Shown here: positions 23,542-36,100 of the stretch, one piece after another
How the letters are laid out: the number at the start of each line of letters is the position of its first letter
Numbering within the stretch: position 1 is the first letter of the stretch
NCBI GenBank assembly: GCA_013397865.1
Contig: VZTI01002650.1
Span: forward strand, 62,001 to 126,000
Source: Struthidea cinerea
Lineage: Eukaryota > Chordata > Aves > Passeriformes > Corcoracidae
Direction: 5' to 3'
Length of the DNA: 64,000 nucleotides
The notes under the pieces: generated by a model
What the model was told of the DNA's origin: nothing
The model's input: only the letters and a program-made list of their open reading frames with translations
Database searches by the model: none
Position numbers and translations under genes: made by a program

Positions 23542-26505
23542 TACAGTTAGCCCATGATCTCCTAAACCCTTGTCCAGAACTGGAACTTCTGTTGGCTTCC
23601 AAAAATGGGCTTCAGAAAGCAACACTGCCAGCTCAACTGCTTGAGCAATAATGGCAGCCAAAGAAAATGTCCCAAGACCCCGCATCTGGGTCTGTTCCCT
23701 TCAGCATCCCAGGCATAGAGGATGTTCCCATTTTCTTTTGGTAAAGATTGTTAGCATATTACTAAGGTGGGTGAAATTACTCAGCTCCCCTGAACAACAT
23801 ACATGTCTCCGTGTCCTGCTCCTGGAAGATGGCATTCGGTGCAGTGGAGAAGAGGGTGTGTAGAATAGTCAAGCCCATAGGATCTGAACTGTTCCCAACA
23901 TTATCTTCGGTTCTAAGAAATCCACTCACCTGGTGTTGGACAGATAAGCTGCTCGGATCAGAAGCTATCCATATTTTTTGTGCTGAAAATGCAAAGTTGG
24001 GACTGCAGTAAGCAGCCATCTACAGCAGTAGTGTGCCTTGGTAGAAGTTTCCTTTGCTGTCCCTGAGCACAGCTTGGCTTTTGTTTTGCACGAGGCTGGA
24101 AATCCTCTGAAACAGCCAACGGATGCTGATTCACTATGCTAATATTGTAAAAATAAGAGTTTCCCTTCCTAAAGGATTGTGAGCTGAGCACAGTGACAAG
24201 TATACAAGTTTTGTCTTAGTACTGTATCCAGCTTGGCCACTCATCTGAATATCTGATGTTGCTGCAGAAGGGAAGCCACCTCTGGGAACTGATGTACAGA
24301 GTGCAGGGCTTACCTGAGGCATAAAGTGGAAATGTGTGGCAGGGCTGCCTGACCCTCGAGCTGTGGGACATCCCTGGTGCACAGCAGACTCCAAACGACC
24401 TTCCCCAAGGCTGCCCCTAACCTGGTGTGGGCCACTCCACATCACATCCCAGGATCATCTCCATGTCCCAAACCAGGAATGACAGAGCCTCCCTAGGACC
24501 CCATCCCAACAGCCCTTTGGTGAGTGGTGGGCAGGGAAAGGTCTGCAGCCAGCTCTTGCCCTGGCAGGGCTACAGGGAGGCAGTGAGGGCCAGACCCGTA
24601 TGCTCCTGCACCCTCAGAGCCCACACACCCCTCAGACTGATTGGAGGGGCCAGTTCTCCACACACCTGCCCTTTTCAGAGCAGACCTGGGAGCTGTCTGC
24701 ACATGCAGACCACAAAACAAGAGTTCTCTAACTCTTTCTCCAGCTTGTAAAGGTGGTTATTATTTTCTCATCACCTCTTCTTGTGACAGCATTGGGGCAG
24801 GCAGCTGAAGATCTGGAACAAGCCCCTCACTGAAATTACCATTTCTTCTGATGGCAAAGTTTGCTAGAGATTTGTACCAGCAAAGAGAATTATCTGTTAA
24901 AGTGTACCAAGGATGAATCTTTTTAGTCACATGCTTGAGACATATCCAAAAAAAAAAGGAAAAAAAAAGGAAAAANNNNNNNNNNNNNNNNNNNNNNNNN
25001 NNNNNNNNNNNNNNNNNNNNNNNNNNNNNNNNNNNNNNNNAAAAGGAAAGAAAGAAAGAAAGAAACATCCCTAATGAATAATTTAATGGTCAATGGCAAA
25101 ACCATATATTTTCCCAAGCTGCTGCAAGCATGAAAAACCCAGGTATTTCTCAGCCATTTACAATGGATGAATAGCAGGGACATTTTCTGCACAGTAAATA
25201 ATTTCAGCTCAAAGGCTTTCATAAATATCAAATGAGGCGCCATCCTGCCAGACACCCAGCAGAGTAGCTGTGGTGCCCTGCAACAGTGGCTGCCCACAGT
25301 GAGTGGGAGGGGAGCGTTTTGGGGGTAAAACTGGAAAGCACTTTGAGAAAAAACGCAGCGTCAGCTTGGGGGAAAATGTCTTGCCTTCTCTACACCAGCA
25401 GCCTGTGGGAACCTGCCTGTGGAAACAAGCTGGTGTTACTTTTACTTGTTGGCATTGTTTTAGAGGAAAGTTTTCATTGAAGTCTTGGAAATTCCCAACC
25501 CAAAAAATGTGTTCCTCAGTCACTGTAATTATTCAGGATACCATACTTCATATATATGCCTTGCTGTAAATCTGTAGTGACCCTGAAAGCACAAGTAGCA
25601 AAGGAAAATTATCACATTAGTTAATTAGGAGCTGCTCTGGGATGTCTGGGGATAAGTGGTCTTCAACAGGTACTCAGTAATGAAAGGCACAAAGCTGCTG
25701 GGACAAAGTCAAAGTATTTTTATACACATCAGGCTCCAAGCAGCAGGTACTCACCTTCTGAAGCAGTTAAGAGCAAACATCTCCCTGTAGGATAATGAGA
25801 TACAAATAATATGCAAAGGATGAACCTCTGGGCCAATGTCCTTAAAAGTATTTCAGCTTACTTACATTGTGATGGAGACAGAATGAAAAGGGAGCACTAG
25901 TTATTACATAGTTTGAGTAGTATAAATTTTTTTGTTTTTAATGCATAAAACATGCAAAAAAATATGCCTTGTTTCCACTGTTAGTAAACCCTATCACCCT
26001 CATGGGGATTGGTAAACCAAGCTTCAAAGAAATTCAGGGTTACTGTCACTGCCTATAACAATTTGTTCATTGTGACCAGAGTAAAATAAGTATTTACTCA
26101 GCATCTAGTGCAAGAAAAGTGCAGAGAACAATACCCTCTCCTCCCACCAAAAAAAAAGAGAATTTGGAATCATGTTAGTGAAGCTGCTGGGGAATTATAT
26201 GGGCAACATAAAATGAGTAAGTCATAAAGCCTGTGGAGTCTTTAATTCTTCTCTCCCTAAAACAAAAGCTCCCACATTTCACTCACATCCCTAGGACAAA
26301 AAATAAAAGTCAGAACAAGTTTTCTCTGGAAATCTCTACATCTCTCTCCCTTCCCATTCTGTTTAATTTCTACACTGTTAGGGCATGCTAACCTCTATAG
26401 CCAGCAGATAGACCTGGCAAGAAACGAACCATTCACCACAAAAGTATACTGCTAGCAAGTCCCTGGTAACAAACAGCTAAAAATTTGGCAGGATGCTGCG
26501 AAATT
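23542..26505. other. Intergenic, no recognised gene
   Basis: Apart from the A/G repeat with its gap (24948-25066), no exon series or transposon was recognised. Confidence 0.6.
24948..25066. repeat. A/G-rich simple repeat containing an assembly gap
   Basis: Poly(A)/AAAAGG-like sequence runs into 65 Ns (24976-25040) and resumes as (GAAA)n up to about 25066. The gap is probably a failed purine microsatellite. Confidence 0.9.
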
Positions 26506-27720
26506 CACAGAATTGTAGAATGGTTTGGGTTACAAGAAACCTTAAAAGTCATCTAGGCCCAAACTCCCTGCCATAGCCAGGGGCATCTTCCACCAGACCA
26601 GGTTGCTCAAAGCTCCATCTAGCCTGGCCTTGAACATATCCAGGTGCCCTAAGGAACTCCACCATCCCATGGTCACTGCAGCCCAGGCTTCACTTTGATT
26701 TTCACATTCCCCACCAGCATCTCCTTGTTGGTGAGAACAAAGTACAGTACAGCACCTCTCCTCATTGGCACCTTTATCACTTGGAGAAGGAAGTCATTAT
26801 CAATGCATTCCAGGAACTTCCTTGTTTGCCTATGCCCTGTCATGTCCATCCAACAGATACCGGGTTCGTAGAAATTCCCCATGAGGACCAGAGCTTGTGA
26901 ATGTGAGGCTCTCCCTGTCTGTCTGTAGGGGCCTCATCCATTCAGTCTTCCTGGTCAGGTGGCCTGTAATAGACCCCCACTATGATGTCCCTACCCTTCC
27001 TTTAATCCTGACCCAAAGATCTCAGTCAGCTCCTCATCCCTACCCAGAGATCATGCACTCCCGCTGGTCATTGATAGAGAGGGAGACACCTCCTCCACTT
27101 CTCCTCTGCCTGCCCTTCCTAAAGAGCCTGTATCCTTCCATTCCAACACTCCAGGCACAGGAGCCATCCAACCACATCCCCACGATGCCAGTGAGATCAC
27201 AGCCCTGCAGATCTGCACACATCTGTAAGTCACCTTGTTTATCCCCAGTGATGTGTGTGTTTGCATAGAGGCATTTAAGTGTGTTAAATCCCATCCCCAG
27301 CGTTGGGTGCTGGATAAAGCTGACTTACTGGCTGGAGAGGGGGAATTCCTTTGTGCTGCACTTCGTGCTGCACTTCGTGCTGTCTGCTGACCTGTCATCC
27401 CTCTCCAGGCTCTGGGCATCTCTTACTGGCCCTGACATCAAACGGCCAGGAGTGGGATGGATTGAGATTCCTCTCCTCCTGCAATTGTAGTTTAAAGACT
27501 CTGCCCCAGCTTGGCAACCTTGTGACTGAAGATGTTCCTCCCCTTTCCCTGACAGAATTCCCTCCAGTAGATCAGGTTTCTTAAAGCAAATTCCACATCC
27601 TAAGCAGCCTGGCTGTAGCACCAGCCCTGTAACCATATGTTGTTTCACTATATTCATCTGGCCCTTTCAAACCCTGCCACTCCCAGGGCTCCTTTTATCC
27701 TTCTTGATACTCCTCAGGCT
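26506..27720 (-). mobile_element. CR1 LINE with internal deletion (endonuclease domain joined to 3' UTR)
   Basis: Read on the minus strand. From the right it holds CR1 ORF2 leader sequence (about 27320-27657: KPDLLEGIL, CRRRGISIHPTPG, STKCSTKCSTKEF). Next come endonuclease-domain blocks (27040-27294: NTLKCLYAN, GDKQGDLQMC, GYRLFRKGR, RSGGGV), then 26673-26882 (ICWMDMTGHRQTRKFLECID, LTNKEMLVGNVK) and LGCSDHGMVEF near 26655-26690 in a shifted frame. At about 26642-26652 the sequence jumps straight to the CR1 3' UTR, ending at 26506 with the typical 'accattctacaattctgtg' tail. The end of the endonuclease and the whole reverse-transcriptase region are missing, and several frameshifts are present. 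The right-hand limit is approximate. Confidence 0.9.
27353..27382 (-). repeat. 12-bp direct repeat, 2.5 copies, inside the CR1 copy
   Basis: Unit gtgctgcacttc occurs at 27353-27364 and 27365-27376, with a partial third copy. On the minus strand it encodes repeated T-K-C-S. It is part of the CR1 leader, not an independent satellite. Confidence 0.85.
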
Positions 27721-30264
27721 TCTCCTGGCTCTATAACTAATGCCTAGCAATTCACCTGCCACATGCCAGAAAACCCAGCACATAATCAATATATCAATTT
27801 TTGTCCTTAATGACTTTAATTTTCATCTTATTTTCTACAAGTTTGGGATACCAGAATTCCAGGCACTAACCCAGCAGGCTTTGCCCTGGCAGCACCACTG
27901 GCACAGTGAACTATCTCGCCGGCTGTGGCAGCGGCTCCTGGCTCTGGGCAAGAACAGAAGTACATAAAGAAGAAAACAAACCCTCATGCTATTGCTTCTC
28001 AAGGGCTGGGGTGAAAACACCTGCAGAGCAGCTCCCATGTAGGCTGTCTGGGCAGGGCAGCCGGCATGACTTCCATGTTTTTTAAAAGATGCTATAGTCC
28101 AGTGCCTGATCCTGGTCAGTGCAGATACTGGTTGAGGTCCTGTGGCTTGCACTGTGTAGGAAATCAGACAAAAAAAGCCATAGCCTCTAGGCCTGAAAGG
28201 CTGCTAAGGGCAAGGTATTTCTTCTGACCCTCTTCAGATCTTTTCCACTGAATCTTTAGATCTGGAAGAAAGGCCAAAACTAGAAAGCCCATGGCCTTAA
28301 ACACAAATCCTCCCTTCCCTGCAAAGACTGGTTTGGGAGTCTCATTTTCTCCCCTGTTCCTAGTCAACACAGAGTTTGTGACATCTTTTAGTTAAAAGCA
28401 TTAAATATGTCATTATAGTAATTACTAAAATCACTATTTTTACACATAGCTGGAACATAATTATATTTTTCAGACTTCAGTTTTGCACTTGAATGAAAGC
28501 AAGCCAAGTTAGCAGTCATGATTCTGGTAACTCAAACGTGTAAAAGATAATACCACAGAGTAAGTACAACAACAAAAATCAGTATATTGACTATGTTCTC
28601 GTTTTTGGCATTTACAACTATTTTATATTATTTACTCTATTCTGTGATTGCTGTGAATGAAAGTTCTGAATAACTTCAAAATCTTTCACGTGAGAAACTT
28701 TGCCCATTGCTAGGAAGTATATATATTAGTTGCAATGGCTTGCTGACTGTGTTGCTTTGACTGGCTTGTTAAACAAAACTCTTGAATGACATGCTCTGCT
28801 GATTCATGTCTCCCCCTTCCAGATGTTTTTCTCAACTGAATACGTAGATTAGGCTTTATTCTGCAACTCCTGATACCCTTTATTGAAGATTTTTCAATTC
28901 TCAACCTGACATAGTTTTCCATTTGCTTGCAATGTGCATTGTGAGTTTCTACAAATAGTATGAAATTTACGAATAAAGGAATTTTCAATAAATAAAAATC
29001 AAATTAGGTAGAAGGTCTGTGTGGAATAATCTGTATTTGACAATAATATATTATACATCTTATGCAGAACTTTAAAAAAAAATACAGTGAGGAGCAATTG
29101 GCATGTGGGAAATGCTAATTTCTGAAAAAAGAATCACACAAAGGCATCAGGAACAGCCACCCCAGGATAGAGGTCAGACAGATTTTTCAACTAAGAGCCA
29201 GTGAATGTATTTCATTTTCATTCTTATCTGACTTGCCCTAATGCCCTGCTGGGACACAGCACCAGTATTTTCAATCCAATAAAGACTGGAGGGGGGTTGA
29301 ATGCCAACGCTAGAGTTGTGCTGCAGGAGAAGGTCAGGTTTGGGACAGAAAGGCGCTGGGCAGCCCCTGTGCCTCCTGTCCTGCAGGGCAGGCAGTAAGT
29401 GGAGGGCAGAGAGTGGCACTGAGGGGACACTGACCCCATTTGCAGGGGTTTGCACAGGGGCAGCACAGCATTTAACTCTAGCATGTGTGGAGAGAAGATA
29501 TCTAAATGCCTTGAGGAGGATGTTGGCCAGGCTCAAGTTGCCTGGGGGAAGACAGAGTCAGAAGGAGATGACCCTCCTGTCCCACTATCCAAAGCAGCAC
29601 AGGCCATCCTAAGAGGAAAGTGCACACAGGTGGATGGACAGGCAGCCTCCCTCACAGCCTGCATCTGCCTGGGAAGGTGGGATGTTGGCACCTCAACGCA
29701 GATGAGGGGAATTTCAGCTCCTACAGTATAACAACAAGTTTCAGAAGTCTAGCATTTCCCTACACTTTTTAATTTCACACTCTGAATGACAGATTCAAAT
29801 GGACAGACAGAAATTCAGGGACTGGCAGATCTGCTGTGAAAAGCTGAGTCCGAGAGAGGATGGAGGATTGTTAAAACGCCAATAGCAGAATTGCACTGTA
29901 GGAGACAGAGGTCACCTTGAACCCAAGAGGCTGGTCAGGAGATCAAAACAGAGATCTTTTTGGGGCCAAATCAGAATGAAACTTCTTTTCCTAGCTACCT
30001 TAAGAAATATTGTTTCTTAAATCCTCCCAAAATATGTTGGCCTATTTATATTCACTGTTGTATGTCCCTGAGGACGTGGCCCATTGGCCAGAATGCTTGC
30101 AGAGAAAACTCTGGGAAACATTAACCTCAAGCTACAGGGAAATCTGTGGAGCCAGGTTTTGGGCAAGAGACTGAAAGAGCACTGTATAGCAGTGGACACT
30201 GCAGCACATAAAAATGTCTGCATCCCCAGGAAAACCATACCTTACCCAAATAACTGGTTTTAGT
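27721..30264. other. Intergenic, no recognised gene
   Basis: Includes a locally GC-richer stretch at about 29290-29720 with overlapping short frames on both strands. Nothing matches a family I know. Confidence 0.55.
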
Positions 30265-30445
30265 CAATGATCATAGAATGACAGAGAAGACACCACTTGT
30301 TTTGAAGAAAAGAGACCTTGTGAGATGAGTTTCCCTTCTCCTACCTGCAGAAAAGCAGCTGACAGATGTTTTCCAAACTCGTTCTGAAAAATCACCAAGA
30401 CTCAATAGTCTCATAGAAAATTGTCCCAGTGTTTCCCTATCCTCA
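30265..30445 (-). mobile_element. Old, diverged CR1 3' region
   Basis: Resembles the 3' UTR of ancient sauropsid CR1 read in reverse. It starts with a 'tcatagaatgacaga' terminus, then 'gaccttgtgagatga', a 'ctgacagatgtttt' segment, a 'ccaaactcgttctgaaaaat' segment and 'gtcccagtgtttccctatcc'. Divergence is high, so limits and subfamily are uncertain. Confidence 0.6.
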
Positions 30446-33062
30446 CATGAGATGGCATGTTTGCAAAAAAAATTTAAATACCTCCTCCAGCTATTTCCTC
30501 AGTATTTCCATGCATTGTCATAACACAAAGTACAGTCAATGAGAATTAAATGGGTAACTTAATATTTTGAGATAAGAGCAAGAAAGTCTAGGTAAAGTTT
30601 CTAATGAAATTTCTTAATCTCAGGACTTCTGATCTTCTCTTCTGATTTATTAAGGCTATGTTCCTGTCAGACTCTCTGATACACAGAATTTCAGGGAGAA
30701 TGATGTCTCCAGGAAGAAGGAAAGGTAAGGTGATTTTTTGATGGGAAACTAATATCAGGAATAAATATAGGGCACCTTCTCCTTCTTCTTGAGATAAACC
30801 TTTCTGAGAGGCTGAATAGACTTTGCATTTTCTTAATGGAGATACATTTTTTCAATTTAAAATCCTGTGCAAGTGAAATACTGCTTTCATTGATGATCGC
30901 AGCAGGAAATCAATTCAGCATCACACATTCTGAAATAGATCCCATAAATTGCCTTAGTCCCTTGATTGCAGTGCAAGTCTGACAACTCACAGAGCTGAGA
31001 CTGTCTATTTAGAGAGCAGATGGTATTCTCACTGCTCATATAAGCAGAGCAGGTGAGTTTGCAGTAAAGATAGAACTGAGAGAGATCTGCTGACATCAGA
31101 TTAATATAGACATTTCTTTCTTGATAATATTTGATTTTCACAGGCTCTTGAGAATTTAGTGTTCAAATCTCTGCGATTCATGATGTATTATACCATACAA
31201 GGTCATTGATGTCACTGACAACTTTATGGGCAATAGCTCTTGCCATCAGACAACATTCAATATGTGCAAACACAGGCTGAAAACTGCATCCATTTTTGAC
31301 TGTAATGTGGAAGGTCCAGTCTCAGGAGCTGCTGAGAGCTCAATTTATCTTACTTGTACTGAATTAATCATAAAGACGTATGGGAAATGTTAGACCTTTG
31401 TCTCAGAGAAATTGTCATGGTGACATTAAGGGATGAGCATTGAACCAGAGAGTGCTGCTGGAGCAGGGACAGGAGCTTAAATGCTGCTGGAAGCCAGTCC
31501 TGTATCCAGGCTCCAGCAGGCCAATTCCCTCTGGCTTAAGATGTGTGGACAGTGAAAATTGGTACCAGTATACCTAACTCATAAAGAAACCACTACATTT
31601 CACAGCCTGAAAATGTGTCAGCAGCTTCTTGGACCTGTGCAGTTGAGCAAAATGAAGACAGGCTCCTTTTAATTCTGCTTCCCATTTTACTACCACTAGT
31701 GAAGCACCATTGCCTGTCTCATGGTAGGAGTTTACCAAAACTTGGCTCTGCAGAAATGTTTCATCCCCCAGAATAACATCCCCAGGAAAAATAAACAAAC
31801 CTTTACAAAGTCAAACAGGCACTGCAACAGTCACTGGGTCCCACATTTCTCAACTCAAAGAGGTGCATGCTTTCAGCCCTGCTGTTTCCAAGCTACTAAT
31901 CCTTACATTATTTAAACTAATACCACAATGGACAAGGTTATAACACTCTAAAAATCTTTTCTCCTAGGAAGGTAATTAAAGCTTCTAGAATAAGGGGTGA
32001 GGGAGCAGACAAGCCTGCAAACCTGTCCTGGTGAGGAAAATCCAGCAAGGAGAACATTTAGGTGATGCACAATCATCTGTAGTGGCCCTGCTTCTCTCCA
32101 GCTTCACAGTCCAAGGACTTACCTTGAGAAATGTCAAAGAATGCAAAACCAAAAAAAAAAAAGCAGCACTCTTCCCTTTGCTTTTCTTTAAACCTTGCAA
32201 AGGATGGACATCAAAATATCACCTACTATGCCTCCTATGAAAACATTTGCAGTTCTGTCCTGGAATTAAGCTAAAAAAATCATGCAATAAACGCAGCCAG
32301 ATCTCAGATGATACAGCTTTGGAGGGATTTTGTTTTAGAAGATGTGAAAGGGTTTTCTAAGACTTTCATACACTTTTGCGGGTTTACTCCAAACTCCTGC
32401 ACTTGCTTTCATGACGTCACTTGCACTTCCAAGGACAAGATGTGTCAACATTGGGGATAGCTGTGCTCAGGACTCAGGGATGTACAGTGGCTGGACAGCC
32501 AGAACCTGCTGGAAATTGATAGGACTCCAGTAGAAAATAGGAAGGAGATGAAAGGATGCAAAATCAATGCTGACAAAAGATGTACAGTATATTGTATACA
32601 TCTGATGTTCCTCACTGAAAGCTTTCATTTCCACATACTAATGGAAGAATAACATCCACTCCCTTGATTTTGACATTGAGATGGGATAGACAAAGGGAAG
32701 AAGCTGCACAGATACTGCACAAATAAATATAGCCCTAAATGCAGGGGAAATCTCTGTGTGTATGTGGGTGAGTGGACGTGTGCATATGCATCTACAAACG
32801 TGTCAAGTGAGCTGTTTGCGTACTAGAACTTCTCAGGCTGGTGTAAGTCGATGTGGCAATAGATTGTGAGGGAACTGTATCCATAATACCAGTCACTGCC
32901 CCTGAAAAGGTGTTTTCAATTTTCACTGTCACATGGCAGCTAATGTTTGGTAATCACAGAGGACAGCAAATGATGCCTTTCATTTTTTTTCTTTGATATA
33001 ATAATCTTGGAGTAAACAACATTTGTTCCTCTTTCTTTTCCAGTCTAAAGACAGTCACAGAC
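30446..33062. other. Intergenic and probable ASB11 3' UTR
   Basis: Downstream of the ASB11 stop (minus strand). Some of it near 33062 must be 3' UTR, but no convincing poly(A) signal was fixed. Short poly(A) tract near 32150-32163. No other gene recognised. Confidence 0.5.
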
Positions 33063-33187
33063 TTATCGATAAAGGAGGAAGTTCTCAAGTGGCTCAGGCA
33101 GGTGCAGCTTGTGGACGGTGTATAGGCAGGACCGGCCCAGATGCTTTCTGATACACAACCGGCACAGCTGGGCAAGGCTGGCAGGAC
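33063..33187 (-). CDS. ASB11: ASB11 coding exon 7 (SOCS box, stop)
   Basis: 125 bases encoding (G)PASLAQLCRLCIRKHLGRS through PLENFLLYR and TAA at 33063-33065. The SOCS box has the Elongin C-binding BC box and a LPEP Cul5-box-like motif. Acceptor CCCCCCAG. Confidence 0.98.
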
Positions 33188-36100
33188 CTGGGGGGAAGGA
33201 CAAAAGGCAAGAATAAGCACCCTGAACCCCACCACTGGTATGAGTCAAAGCAACAAACACCAGCAGGATTTGCAACTCAGATCAAGCACTACGTAATGAC
33301 TTGCTAAGTCAGGGAGAGTTAGATACATTATTTTCATATTTAATTTGTGTTGTCAAAGTTAGTTTAGCAATTTGAAGACTGTGAGCACTAAACACCTTTT
33401 TCTGTATGCACAGCTAGGCTGTTTGGCATCTTTTCTTGAGCAAATACTTAAAATACCATAAAGTGTCTGCACTGGAGAGAGGGCTCCGGGATGCATAGCC
33501 CTTGCTCAGAATATAAGACAACCTCTAGCAGTTTTGTGAGGATGAAGATAAAGGATAAGTGCAGTTAATTGTTCGTATATACAGAATGTGCTTTTTCCAA
33601 CCACTGGTGTCTCAGCAGCTACCTGCACAAGTAGTAACTTAGCCTTTTTACATGACCCCAGTCTCAGAATATTTATGTTTGTCAGGCAGTCCACCAGTGC
33701 TCCTGAAAACATTTTCTTACTGTGTCATCTAATTTTAACTAAGTCTGACTGAAGGGAAAACTTTTGAAGAAAGGTCTCAAAGATAGAAAGTCTTCAAAAG
33801 TTTTGTTCAAAAAGACACTGAGGGTAAAAAAAAAAAAAAAGAAAGAAGCAAGGACAAAAACCCAAGTCTTTTTGCTCTTCCCTTGCTGCATGTGAAAACT
33901 CTTGTTAAATATCAGGGAGTCGAGTGGTAGGAAAGGTGTCAGAGGACTCATCCTGGGCCGTGGCTGGCACAGTACTACCCGCAGTGGTGCTGCCCCCGTG
34001 TTTTCCCCGAAGCTGTCCCCACCACACCCCACCACAGGTTAGGTGAGAAGCATGCCAGGCACAAACCCACTGGATATGAGGCTCCATTGGTTCTGCAACT
34101 GCAAGCTTGCACATGCAAATGCACCTTGCTAGTGAGTGTGTCCCTGCCTCCCCTTCACTTTCCTCTTGCCAGAGCTGCTCTGGGTGGAACCTTTACACCT
34201 GCCCATAGCTGCTCAGCTTCTGAACCCTCTCTTGCCCTTCCACTCCAGTTTCTGTCCAAACAGTAGCAATCACAGCAGAGTTTGACAAGTAATGGGTAGA
34301 GATGTGGGCTTAAAGGCCTGTCCTTATATCTTACGGGTAAGCTTCATAACCTGTGCTTTTACTACAGGAAAGTTTAGGAGTTTAAACAGGCTGATAATAT
34401 CCCCTCTGAGAAGAAATTAATGGAAAAATATGGGATATATAAAAAAGAGCATTTGTACAACTGTCAGTGGAAGTGAAGACAGAAACTACTATCTCCTAAA
34501 GCACTTAGTAAAACAGACACATTTTATATTTCACATCACTTAATAGCTAGTGAGAGGAGCAATTAAAGGGACCCATCTAAGTAACCACAGTGGAGAAGTT
34601 GGGGGTAGAAAAATTCTTTAGCCTGGGGTACTTATTTCAAACAGAAGGACCTCAGAAAACACAGAAGTAGGGGAAAAGGGTAGTTGCATGCTAAGCATAG
34701 CAAAATATCTAAAAGTGGGGCTGAAGGTGAGGAAACTGAGGAAACTTCATGCCTGAAAAACAAAGAGTCAGCAGGAACTGAAATGCCTCTAGAGCCTCTC
34801 TGACTGTAAGGGAGAAGAGAGTGACAAGTTGAGAGTAGAAATCAAAAGAAAAGTTCAGGAAGAGAAAATTACTAATATTAGGATATTTCTTTTTCTACAC
34901 AAACTCTGATTTACACAGGGCAATGGTAGCTGGACACTTGGCAGCCCTGCCTTTGCTCACACAGTCTGCCACTGAGCCCTGAGCAACTCAGATATGGGGA
35001 CAGCAGTCACACAAGGTGGGAAGCATTCAAACAAAAGTCCTCCCAGAAGGTTTTACACACGACAAATTAAAGCTCTGCATGAAAAGTCACAGAGAAAGGG
35101 AACAGGACAGGATATTAAGCCAATGTTTCATTTTCTCCATAAAGCCCACCTGTGTTCAGAGGGTCGGCACAAAGCCTATGCGCAGCACTGACATTTATTA
35201 ATTTGCCATGCAAGAGCAGTTTGGAAGTGGGCTCTTGGTGCACATCATGCTTTGGTCCTTGGTGGGTTGAGAGCAGGCTCAGGAAGGTGGGAGGCTGCAT
35301 TGCACGGGTGGAGCAACATTCATCCTCCACCTTGGCAAAGCCTCAGGGAGGCACAGAGCAGCTAACAGGGTACCAGTGAGTGAGCTGGGAAACACGGAGA
35401 TTAGAGGAGGGGGGAACTAATTCAGCAAGCCCATAGCACAGGGGTATTGCTATTGGATGCATCAAGTTCTGGCCAAATGTTGTGCAGGTGAAAATGGCAC
35501 AAGAGGCTCCTAAATCATTTCTGCTCAGAGGATTCTTCCAGAAACTGGAAAGATAATTAATTACAGGAAGCCTGGAGGTAAACAGCAAAGTGCTGGTCTG
35601 TGCTGGGATTGCAGCCCCATAAACCACATGGAAGAGCTATGAAGCTGAAGAGTTACCTGGCAAAGAGCTCTGCTTTCTCCTGGCAACCAAGGACACACTC
35701 ACTGAGCCATGGTGCAAGGCTGAACACTGGATGGTGGTACTAAAATATTATCTATTAAAAAACTTTCATGGCAGTTTTTAACCCTAAGAGTCCCACTAGG
35801 TAAATATGTATGATTTTCCTTCAGTAGACAGGAAAAGAAAGCACAGAATAACTGACTGATTTACCACTAAAACCATAGCACCACGTGGCAGATCTAGCAA
35901 CAAAACAGATTTCTGTGTCACATGTTGCAGGTTTGAAGGCAGCAGAGAAGGTAAGAGAACTTATATAGAGCATTACTTATAAAAGCAGTTAAGAAAATCT
36001 ACTTAAATAAAGGATATAAATACTGCTTTACTTAGAAAACGAGAAGAAAGGAAACCATTACCTTCTCGAAGCAGAAGTGCCTGCTCCACTTTGCTGTTGG

